In this document: piece after piece, positions 17,819 to 26,600 of the stretch
Layout: each line of letters begins with the position of its first letter
Position numbering within the stretch: the stretch's first letter is position 1
Assembly (NCBI GenBank): GCA_019322485.1
Contig: JAHWIK010000003.1
Span: 1 to 64,000 of the forward strand
Direction: 5' to 3'
Source: Candidatus Woesearchaeota archaeon
GTDB lineage: Archaea > Nanobdellota > Nanobdellia > Woesearchaeales > JAHWIC01
Length of the DNA stretch: 64,000 nt
Made by a program: the position numbers and the translations under genes
Notes under the pieces: model-generated
The model's input: the letters and a program-made list of their open reading frames with translations, nothing else
What the model was told of the DNA's origin: nothing
Databases searched by the model: none

Positions 17819-19017
17819 AACCAGAGCTAATTTCTCCTGTTGGGAATCTTGCAATGCTTTCTGCAGCTATAAATGCTAAGGCAGATGCTGTTTATTTTGG
17901 TGTTAAAGGATTGAACATGCGCATAACTGCAAATAATTTTGAGTTAAGCCAGATAAAAAAGGTCATTGAAGGCTGTCATAAGAAAAAAATCAGGGCTTAT
18001 CTTGCTTTAAACACAATTGTTTATGATGATGAGGTTGAGAAAGTAAGAAATATCCTGAAACAAGCTAAGAAAGCTGGGATTGATGCTGTTGTTGCATGGG
18101 ATTTTGCTGTTTTGGAAGAATGCAATAAACTAAAGATACCAATACATCTCTCAACACAGGCTTCTGTTAGTAATTTTGAATCATTATATGCATATTATAA
18201 GAATTACAAGATTAAAAGGGTTGTTTTAGCACGAGAATGTTCGTTAGAACAGATAAAGGATATCATTAAGAAAATAGAAAATAAAAAAATAAAAGTTGAG
18301 ATTGAAGCCTTTATTCACGGCGCAATGTGTGTTTCTGTTTCTGGAAGGTGTTTTACAAGCCAGTTTGTGTTCAACAAGTCTGCAAACAGGGGTGATTGTC
18401 TGCAGAATTGTAGGCGCGAATATAAAATAATTGATGAAGAAGGTAATGAATTGAAATTAGGAAATAATTATGTGATGAGCGCCAAGGATTTATGCACTTT
18501 GCCGTTTATTGACAAGTTAGTTAGTGCTGGAATCAGTGCTTTCAAGATTGAGGGAAGGAACAGGAGCGCAGAATATGTTAAAATTGTAACTGAATGCTAT
18601 GGTGATGTTTTAAAATCATTGAAAAAATTCAATGAAAAAAAATCAATGAAAAAAATAATAAAAAAATTAAAAACAGTTTATAATCGCGGTTTCTCTTCTG
18701 GTTTTTACCTTGGCAAGCCGATTGATGAATTTACAGATGGGTATGGAAGCAAGGCAACAAAGAAGAAATTTTATGTCGGGAAAATAAGAAATTTCTTTAA
18801 AAAAATCAAAGTTGCTGAAATACTTATAGAAGATAAGCCCTTGAAGATAAATGATGAATTAATTGTTATTGGGAACAAGACCGGGGCTATCAATGAAAAA
18901 ATCAAATCAATAGAATTTAATCATAAAAAAATAAAATCAGCAAAAAAAGGGCAGCGCATAGCTGTTAAGTTGAAGAATATTGCAAGAGAAAACGACAAGG
19001 TCTTTGTTGTTCAGTGA
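17815..19017 (+). CDS. Peptidase U32 family protein (400 aa)
   Basis: The N-terminal sequence ELISPVGNLAMLSAAINAKADAVY begins a TIM-barrel-like domain as in the family. The U32 signature is present as EAFIHGAMCVSVSGRCFTSQ (about residues 161-180), followed by the cysteines of GDCLQNCRREY. KIEGRNRS near residue 246 is also typical. Known members act in tRNA or rRNA hydroxylation and cofactor-dependent modification (TrhP, RlhA, UbiU/V) rather than as simple peptidases. The cysteines are consistent with an Fe-S centre. A C-terminal beta-barrel-like part (about 320-400) follows. ATGA overlap with the Dph2-like gene makes a two-gene operon that would link two translation-related modifications. The 3' end is convergent with, and overlaps by 7 bases, the gene at 19011-19895. 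Confidence 0.88.
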   Translation: MKPELISPVGNLAMLSAAINAKADAVYFGVKGLNMRITANNFELSQIKKVIEGCHKKKIRAYLALNTIVYDDEVEKVRNILKQAKKAGIDAVVAWDFAVLEECNKLKIPIHLSTQASVSNFESLYAYYKNYKIKRVVLARECSLEQIKDIIKKIENKKIKVEIEAFIHGAMCVSVSGRCFTSQFVFNKSANRGDCLQNCRREYKIIDEEGNELKLGNNYVMSAKDLCTLPFIDKLVSAGISAFKIEGRNRSAEYVKIVTECYGDVLKSLKKFNEKKSMKKIIKKLKTVYNRGFSSGFYLGKPIDEFTDGYGSKATKKKFYVGKIRNFFKKIKVAEILIEDKPLKINDELIVIGNKTGAINEKIKSIEFNHKKIKSAKKGQRIAVKLKNIARENDKVFVVQ

Positions 19018-19895
19018 TGTTCTTCTGGTTTGTGTTCTTCCTCTGGTTTATGCGCCTCAATGTATTCCTCGCTGGGCATGTACATCTTCAATTCTTTATT
19101 AACTATGTCTCTCGGCCAGCCAGCATCTAGAAGAACCCTCTTTATCTCGCTTAGCTCTGCACCTTTACCAAGAGAACTCCTTACATACCTGGTTAGTTCT
19201 GGATAAGGATGCTTCATCTTGTTTAGTGTAGACCAGGTATAGCTGACAGCAGATATCAATACAAAGGCTCCAATGATTATTAAGTATACATAGTCAGGTA
19301 TTTGCTTAATCAAATCTATTAATGTTTTCCTAGGGGCCAGGCGAATTGGCTCTGGTTCCTCAGGCACTTCAGTAACCTCTGGTTCTTCAATAAACTCATA
19401 CTTAGATTGAACAGTTATTGCAAAATAACCATAATTAGCTGTGTTAGACCTAAAGTAGAGGTCACCATCAATTGAGCCAACACGCTCTGTGGGAAGTCTT
19501 TGCCAAATACCATACTCATCGTATATGTTCAAACTCACTATATCCTCTGTATGATTGTTGTCCTTAAACCAGTTTAGGGGTATTTTAAACTCAATCTCAG
19601 CATTCTTTAGATGCCTATTGGTCATTCCCTCTGGAGCAATCCTGAAATATCCATACGCATTGCTTATGTTTGATGGAGCACTGGCTTGAGTAATCTTTTG
19701 CATAGTAAGGTTGAGCCATGGCAAAGGCCTGGTTAGAGAGAAATAATTATGCGTAAGAGCCAGGTTAGCCTGGTCTACCTCTACCCTGTAGATTACTCCT
19801 GTCCTAAGGTCTGTACGCTCAAAAGTCCTTATACCAAGGACACTAGGCAGCACAATCATAAATACCAGAGCAAAAAACAATAATCTACTTTTCAT
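19011..19895 (-). CDS. Membrane-anchored PGF-pre-PGF domain protein (294 aa)
   Basis: The start is the ATG at 19895, which overlaps the end of the RHH gene by 11 bases. A signal peptide covers residues 1-21. A PGF-pre-PGF-type domain follows to about residue 165, with LALTHNYFSLTRPLP, YGYFRIAPEGM, AEIEFKIPLNWF, IWQRLPTERVGS and NYGYFAITVQS. A proline/glutamate linker comes next, then one membrane helix (about 203-223) and a cytoplasmic tail YPELTRYVRSSLGKGAELSE with LLDAGWPRDIV, shared with the neighbouring proteases. It is the last gene of the protease operon and looks like the membrane-proximal part of those proteases without the catalytic domain. It may be an accessory or scaffold protein. 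Confidence 0.85.
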   Translation of the reverse strand: MKSRLLFFALVFMIVLPSVLGIRTFERTDLRTGVIYRVEVDQANLALTHNYFSLTRPLPWLNLTMQKITQASAPSNISNAYGYFRIAPEGMTNRHLKNAEIEFKIPLNWFKDNNHTEDIVSLNIYDEYGIWQRLPTERVGSIDGDLYFRSNTANYGYFAITVQSKYEFIEEPEVTEVPEEPEPIRLAPRKTLIDLIKQIPDYVYLIIIGAFVLISAVSYTWSTLNKMKHPYPELTRYVRSSLGKGAELSEIKRVLLDAGWPRDIVNKELKMYMPSEEYIEAHKPEEEHKPEEHH

Positions 19896-20022
19896 TCTCA
19901 ACCTCTTTTTTCATGAAATTCTCTACCTGCTTGGACATTATTAGACCTTTTTCTTTGGATATTTTAGAATACCTGGAATAAACCTTCTCATCTACATTAA
20001 GGGATATTATTTTTTTAGGCAT
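19885..20022 (-). CDS. Ribbon-helix-helix (CopG-like) small protein, copy a (45 aa)
   Basis: The protein begins MPKKIISLNVDEKVYSRYSK, a beta strand followed by helix A, then a turn and helix B (SKQVENFMKKEVENEK), the pattern of RHH DNA-binding proteins. It is nearly the twin of the protein at 29477-29614 (about 33 of 45 residues alike). The ATG at 20022 lies inside the last codons of the upstream protease gene (16-base overlap). Its stop lies 11 bases inside the following membrane-protein gene. Both overlaps imply coupled translation. It may regulate the operon, or the two copies may form a heterodimer. It is too short for routine gene callers, but the conserved paralogue makes it convincing. 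Confidence 0.8.
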   Translation of the reverse strand: MPKKIISLNVDEKVYSRYSKISKEKGLIMSKQVENFMKKEVENEK

Positions 20023-23000
20023 TTTTCTTCATATTTATTTATCTCGTAATCAACTATATGCTTTGGCCAGCCGGTTTCTATAAGTGTTTTTCTTATTTTG
20101 CTTTTCTTTTGGCCGTGTTCAAAGGAGAGCTTTACATATTTGCTTAGCTTTGGGTAAGGGCTTCTCATTCTGCTTAGTGTGAGGGATATTATAACAAGGG
20201 TAGCTATAAATGTGGCCAAACCAAGCATGGTTAGATATTCCTTTCTTGTTAATTTTATGACAGGCAGGCCGTCCTTCCATGTTTCACTTTTGTCTTCCTT
20301 GGTAACTGCACCTGTTATCTCAAGGGGAGTTTCTTCCCCAAGTCCAGGCTCTTCCATAATCACAGCAGACTCTGAGGTTATTGCAAAATATCCAAAACTG
20401 TTTATGTTGGACACAAAGAATATATCACCGCCATATGAGCCAGAGCGGTATGTAGGAAGTTTGCGCCAGGCATTATCATACAGATTTAAAGCAACCATAT
20501 TCTCGCTATAGCCCTTGACCCTTAACCAGGCATCACTTATTCTAAACTCAAGCTCAGCACTGTTAAGGTCATCCCTGGTCATTCCTTGTGTGGTTATCCT
20601 GAAGTATTGGTAAGCATTCTCCAAAGGTGATTCAACATTATTGTCATCTACTAATTCCATTGTGATTTTAACCTGGGGTAAAGGCTTGTTTACAGAAAAG
20701 TAATTATGTATGAGAGCTAGATTTGCTAGATTGAGGTCTATCCTGTATATCTGATCAGGTTTGAGGTCCATCATTACGATTGTTTTCTTTGTTGTGCTGC
20801 CAGTATAGGCAGGACCTCCTGTGCTGCCTCCGCCACCACCACCGCCACTGCTATCAATAGTGCTTTCTCTTCTTTCTTCCTCAGGAACCACATATATTCC
20901 CCTTACAGCAGAGTGGTTAAGACCAGAAACCTCGAAAGTACTGGTTAGGTCAGTGCAATGATACTGCCCCTTGCTGCCGCTGCATTCAACCAGCGTATAA
21001 CCAGAGCAATCAGAAGGAAGTGATGATGCTTGCGTTGTTTCATCATCAGCAATGCAAACATGATTATAGCTGCTGTCTGATTTGTTTATGTAAACTGTTT
21101 TTGTTATTCCAGCTGAGGTTAGGTCAAGGTCTTTTATCCTTATTGTTCCGCCTGTTGAATTATAATCAATTGTCCAGTTAACAACCAGGGTTTGGCTGTT
21201 AAAGTTCCAATTGAATTCAAGCAGGGGATTATCATCTGCATCTGTAACATTTACTGGCAGGGTTTCATTAAATACCCTTGTTAAGTTTTCTGAGCCATTT
21301 ACTCTTAGTTTAACTGCGACTGTTGAATTGATGTTAGTTGCATTTCCAGTTAAGAAATCTATTGTATCTTCCAGCCCATCATTGTCATCATCAGTATCAT
21401 TAGCATCAGGGATTCCGTCACCATCAAAATCAGGGCCGCCTGAGGAGCCAAACTCGTACTGGATAACTGTTATCTTAACATCCTGGTAATCAGAATCAGT
21501 TCCATCAGTTATATTAATCCTTACCATATAAGCTCCAGCATCACCTAATTGCGTCTGCCAGGTAAAGTGATTGTTTGTTTTTGTGAATCTTGTATCATTT
21601 ATGGCATAAGTTAGGGTATCGTTATCTGCATCAGTTGCATTTGCTGTTATGTTGATTAACTGTGTTTCATTAACTGTTACATTTGCTATTGCTGCTAATA
21701 CTGGTGCAGTGTTTAGTGGTGGGGTAGTATTACTTACAGTAAGATTCCATGACTGTGTGTCTGTTAGGGTTCCATCGCCTATTATTGCAGTGATATTATA
21801 GACTCCTTCTGTTGAATAATTGCCATAGAATGTGTAGTTATCTAAGCTGCTCACAAGGGTTCCATTCCTGTACCATGATACACTTACTGGGTCATTGTTT
21901 ATATCAGTGTAAGTTATGTTGAATGTCTGATTATTTGGTTCAGATATGTTGAATGTTGTTTCAGCAGGGTAAAAACTTATTATATTCGGTGCTGTATTAG
22001 TTATAGTTATCTGTCTTAATTCAGTTACTGCATCATTACCACTTGAATCATTTGCATAAATCCTATAATAAAATGTTCCAGCACCGATAATTGATTTATT
22101 TTTATAACAATAAACATCATTATCAGTACCAACTTTAGTCATTGACTCATTTGTGCTGTTCCATTCCAGCAAACAAGAACTTATTGTTAGATTATCATTG
22201 ACTGTGACATTAATCAGGATGCTTGTATTTGCTGTTATTGTATTATTATCTGGTGTTGGGCTTACAAATACAACATCTGGAGGGGTAGTGTCCTGAGAAA
22301 TTACTGCAGCATAGATGTCAAGCCTTGAATAATACCTGCTAGAGCCAGAATCATAGATTCTTTTTCCTGTATTATTGAAGATATCTTCTATCTCCCCTGG
22401 TGTTATGGCTGTACTGTTCCACAGCTTCATGAATTGTTTGATTAAAGCAGCTGCACCAGCAACATGAGGCGCTGCCATTGATGTTCCAGACATTGATGTG
22501 GTTCCGCCGCCAATGTAAGGTGCTGTTATTGTCTGGCCAGGAGCTATCAGCTCCAGGATATTGCCTCTGTTGTGAAGCAGAGAATCATCAGCATCTGTAA
22601 CAGTTCCAACAGGAGTAGCATTTTCTACACATGCAGGGGCATGTATCCCATTTGTGTAGCCGTTGTTTCCTGCTGCAATTGCAACTAATATGTTCTGGGC
22701 TGCAGCAGAATTGATTGATGGAGCCAGAGGATCAGCATTGCAATAATTATTGTAAGGCCCTCCCCCGCCAATACTTATGCTTGTAACAGAGATATTATAC
22801 TCTGATGCATTATTTGTGCACCAGTCAATTCCTTTGCTTACATCACTTGCAGCACAGTTGCCAGTGCTGTTGCATGCCTTGATGACTATTATGCCAGCAC
22901 CAGGTGCAACGCCTGTATAGGTTGGGTAGTCTCCAGCAGCTATTCCTGCACAATGGGTTCCATGACCATAATCATCCTCAACATCTGTATCTTCTGTCTG

Positions 23001-23609
23001 GTTGTTTGGGCAGCATCCTCCGCTTCCATAATCTGAGATAGAGCAGTAACAGTACTGGCCAAGGATTCTCCCAGTAAAAGCACTATGGCCTGTGTCAATT
23101 CCTGTGTCTATCACACAAATAGTTTCTCCTGCACCAGTTATGTTTATTCCATTTAGCTTTATGCCCCACATATCATTGGCATTTACCTGCGGTATGCTGC
23201 TGTCAAGTGTAACCTGCAAGGTTTTATCAAAGAATATTTTCTCTACATCAGGATTATTCTTTAATTTCCTTAACCCATCTGTTGTTAATTTTCCAGAAAA
23301 GCCATTAAAGGTTGAGTATCTGTGTTTTAATTTCAAATCATCATCTGCATCCAGCCCTGACAGGACCTTATCCTGCTGTTTTCCAATCATTGCTTTCTTT
23401 GTTTTTAATCCTTGTTTTGGCAAGCCTTCTGCTGACTGGCTTGTTCTAAATGTTCTTGGCTCCTGCACAGGCTCGTCTTTAAGGATAACAATAACAGAAA
23501 CCTCTTCATCAGAGTCCAACCTTTCCTCCACTTCATCATCTATGTGGATTGCTTGGACTGTATTGACCAGCAGCATACTCAACAAAAACAATAATATTTT
23601 CTTTGGCAT
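20007..23609 (-). CDS. Membrane-anchored subtilisin-like protease with Ig-like and PGF-pre-PGF domains (1200 aa)
   Basis: The signal peptide is residues 1-20. An inhibitor-like propeptide (about 30-135, with SVIVILKDEPV and YSTFNGFSGKL) precedes an S8 domain with Asp168 (VIDTGID), His216 (GHGTHCAG), oxyanion Asn315 and Ser377 (SGTSMAAPHVAG). Ig/cadherin-like modules cover about 440-710. A calcium-type Asp-rich stretch (FDGDGIPDANDTDDDNDG) lies near 724-747. A Gly run and a PGF-pre-PGF domain (about 940-1084) follow, then one membrane helix (about 1120-1140) and the shared tail YPKLSKYVKLSFEHGQ with LIETGWPKHIV. It starts one base after the stop of the 1958-residue protease gene. It is probably an ectoenzyme held at the membrane. 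The second half closely parallels its upstream paralogue, so the pair arose by duplication. Confidence 0.93.
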   Translation of the reverse strand: MPKKILLFLLSMLLVNTVQAIHIDDEVEERLDSDEEVSVIVILKDEPVQEPRTFRTSQSAEGLPKQGLKTKKAMIGKQQDKVLSGLDADDDLKLKHRYSTFNGFSGKLTTDGLRKLKNNPDVEKIFFDKTLQVTLDSSIPQVNANDMWGIKLNGINITGAGETICVIDTGIDTGHSAFTGRILGQYCYCSISDYGSGGCCPNNQTEDTDVEDDYGHGTHCAGIAAGDYPTYTGVAPGAGIIVIKACNSTGNCAASDVSKGIDWCTNNASEYNISVTSISIGGGGPYNNYCNADPLAPSINSAAAQNILVAIAAGNNGYTNGIHAPACVENATPVGTVTDADDSLLHNRGNILELIAPGQTITAPYIGGGTTSMSGTSMAAPHVAGAAALIKQFMKLWNSTAITPGEIEDIFNNTGKRIYDSGSSRYYSRLDIYAAVISQDTTPPDVVFVSPTPDNNTITANTSILINVTVNDNLTISSCLLEWNSTNESMTKVGTDNDVYCYKNKSIIGAGTFYYRIYANDSSGNDAVTELRQITITNTAPNIISFYPAETTFNISEPNNQTFNITYTDINNDPVSVSWYRNGTLVSSLDNYTFYGNYSTEGVYNITAIIGDGTLTDTQSWNLTVSNTTPPLNTAPVLAAIANVTVNETQLINITANATDADNDTLTYAINDTRFTKTNNHFTWQTQLGDAGAYMVRINITDGTDSDYQDVKITVIQYEFGSSGGPDFDGDGIPDANDTDDDNDGLEDTIDFLTGNATNINSTVAVKLRVNGSENLTRVFNETLPVNVTDADDNPLLEFNWNFNSQTLVVNWTIDYNSTGGTIRIKDLDLTSAGITKTVYINKSDSSYNHVCIADDETTQASSLPSDCSGYTLVECSGSKGQYHCTDLTSTFEVSGLNHSAVRGIYVVPEEERRESTIDSSGGGGGGGSTGGPAYTGSTTKKTIVMMDLKPDQIYRIDLNLANLALIHNYFSVNKPLPQVKITMELVDDNNVESPLENAYQYFRITTQGMTRDDLNSAELEFRISDAWLRVKGYSENMVALNLYDNAWRKLPTYRSGSYGGDIFFVSNINSFGYFAITSESAVIMEEPGLGEETPLEITGAVTKEDKSETWKDGLPVIKLTRKEYLTMLGLATFIATLVIISLTLSRMRSPYPKLSKYVKLSFEHGQKKSKIRKTLIETGWPKHIVDYEINKYEEKCLKK

Positions 23610-23610
23610 T

Positions 23611-26600
23611 CTATTTTTTATATTTTCTTAGCTCCTCCTCAACCAGATTTAAGGGCCATCCAGAGTCCAGGAGCTCTTTTTTTATCCTGGCTTTGTTTTT
23701 GCCAATATCCATGGAGTGTTTTACATATTTGGCTAGTTTTGGATAAGGATGCCTGGCTCTTTCTATTGTGTAGAAGACACTTGCAGCAGCTATTGCTACT
23801 ACAACAAAGCTGAGGATTATGATTAGCTTATACCTTGCCAGCCATCTTACAAACGGCCATTCTTTCCAGGTTGCTCTTTCCTCTTCAGGCGGAGTTATAT
23901 CCAGGGAGATGCCTACTCCTGTTTCATTAATCTCTACCACAGGCTCTTCTGGGATTATTGCTGGGTCTGAGGTTATTGCAAAATAACCAAATTTGTTTGT
24001 ATTTGATACAAAGTATAGCTCGCCATCAATTGACCCAGCGCGATATGTTGGGAGTTTGCTCCAAGCTCCATCATATATGTTTAAAGAAACCATGCTTTCA
24101 TCAAAGTTTTTGGCCTTTAACCAGGCATCGCTTACCCTGAATTCAATCTCAGCGCTGTTAAGGTCTGCAGGGGTCATTCCCTGTGCTGTTATCTTAAAGT
24201 ATTGGTAAGCGTTTCTTATAGGCAATTCAATGTTATTTTCACCAACAGTTTCCATTGTGACTCTAACCTGAGGTATGGCTCTGGTTACAGAGAAGTAATT
24301 ATGTGTAAGGGCTAGGTTTTCTAGGTCAGCCTCTATCCTGTATACCTCATTTGGAACTAGGTCCATCCTTACAACTGTTTTCTTTACTGAACTGCCAATA
24401 AAGGGAGCTCCTCCATAGATATGCCCTCCACCTCCTGTACCACCATTGCTATCATCATCGTCATCATCACCAGAATCATCATAGTAAATGCCTCTTACAG
24501 CTGAATGGCTTAAGGTTGACACCTTGAATATATCCCCTAAATCTATGCATTGGCCAGAGCTGCCGCATGAAACTCTGGTATAGCCACTGCAGCTTGCACC
24601 AAGCGATGATACTGGTGTTGTTTCGTCGTCAGCAATACAGACATAGTTGTAGGTGCTGTCTGATTGGTTTATGTAAACTGTTTTTGTTATTCCAGCTGAG
24701 GTCAGGTCAAGGTCTTTTATTCTGATTGTTCCGCCTGTTGAATTATAATCAACTATCCAGTCAACAGTTAATGTTCTGCTGCTGAAGTCCCAATTGAATT
24801 CAACTAAGGTGTTATCATTATTGTCTGTTACATTAACTAACAAGGTTGTATTAAATACCTGGCTTGTGTTCTCTGAGCCATTTACTCTTAGTTTTACTGT
24901 TATTGTTGAATTGATATTAGTGACATTTCCAGCCAAGTAATCTGATTCATCAGGCACGTTATCATTATCATCATCAGTGTCATTAAAGTCAGGGTCTCCA
25001 TCACCATCAAAATCAGATGCATCCAAGACAGTAACAGTTACATTCTGCGAAGCTGATGAAATAGTGTCAGTCACATTAATTGCAACAACGTAAACACCGC
25101 TGTCTGTTAGCTCTGTCTGCCAGGTGAAGTGATTGTTTGTTTTTGTGAATCTTGTATCATTTATGTCATAGGTTAAAGTATCTTCATCAGTTGCGCTTGC
25201 AGTTATATTAACCAGCTGTGTTTCATTGACAGTTATGTCGCTGATTGATTCTAAAACAGGGGGCTGGTTTTGTATTGCCATTGTTGATGAATTGGTCCAA
25301 TTAGACCAGTCATGGCTGTCATAAACCCTTACGCTAAAGGTCCAGTTCTGGTTTCTTCTTGTGTATGAGCTGGCAACAGTAGCCAAACCAGCTAATGATG
25401 CAACTTCATCACTGTTATTATACCATTTTGTCTGGTTATTTTGCTGTGTGTCTCCATCAGCATCATAGAAACTCCAGGTTCCTTGCAGTGTTCCGTTTGT
25501 TCTGTTGAGGTTGTCTGTTGAGGTAAGTGTTACATCCTGTGCTTCAGGGGGTTCATTTCCTATTGCAACCTTATCAGAAGCAGCTGTCCCATTGGCCTCG
25601 CCATCATAAGGAATTACTGTACAGTTCCATTCCTCACCATTTGAGGTGTTTCCACTTCCCAACACATAATATATCTGAGTTGTCAGGATTGTTCTATTCA
25701 GGCTACCTCCTTTGTACCACTCGTAATAATATTGTATTGTGTCTTGGTCTTCATCAGTGCTTTGTGTTGTGATGTTACACCAAAGGTCATCAGTAAGTTC
25801 TGGTTCATCAGGGGTCAGGTTTATGGCTGGGGTTGGAGGTATATCATTCTGTATTATCAGAATAGTCGAATTAGCCCAGGCTGACCAAGTATTGCCATCA
25901 TAAACTCTTACGCTAAATGTCCAGTTTTGGTTTTTTGATGTGTTTGTGGGTGACAATAATGTTAGATTCGCTAATGAAGCTATCTCAACTGAATTATTGT
26001 ACCACTTTGTTTCATTATCCTGTTGTGTGTGGCCGTCAGCATCATAGAAACTCCAGGTTCCTTGCAATGTTCCATTTGTCCTGTTCAGGTTATCTGTTGA
26101 AGTTATAACTACATTCTGAGCTTGGGGAGGGGTGTTTAACGATACATTATCTGAAGCAGCTGTTCCATTAACCTCTCCATCAAAGGGAATTACTGTGCAG
26201 TTCCATTTCTCTCCACTAGATGTGTTATCGCTGCCTAACACATTGTATATCTGTGTTGTTAATGTTGTTCTGTTTAGAGCCCCATCTTTATACCATTCAT
26301 AATAATATTGTATTGTATCCTGGTCTTCATCAGTGCTTTGTGTTGTGATGTTGCACCAGAGGTCATCAGTAAGTTCTGGCTCATCAGGAGTCAGGTTTAT
26401 GGCTGGGGTGCTAGGCGCACTATTCTGTATTGTCAGGTTAGTTGAATTGACCCAGGCTGACCAGTCATTGCCGTCATAAACTCTTACGCTAAAGGTCCAA
26501 TTTTCATATTTGGTTGTATTTTCAAAATTAATTGAGGTTAAGTTTCTTAATGAAGCTATTTCAACTGAATTATTGTACCACTTTGTTTGGTTGTCAGTTT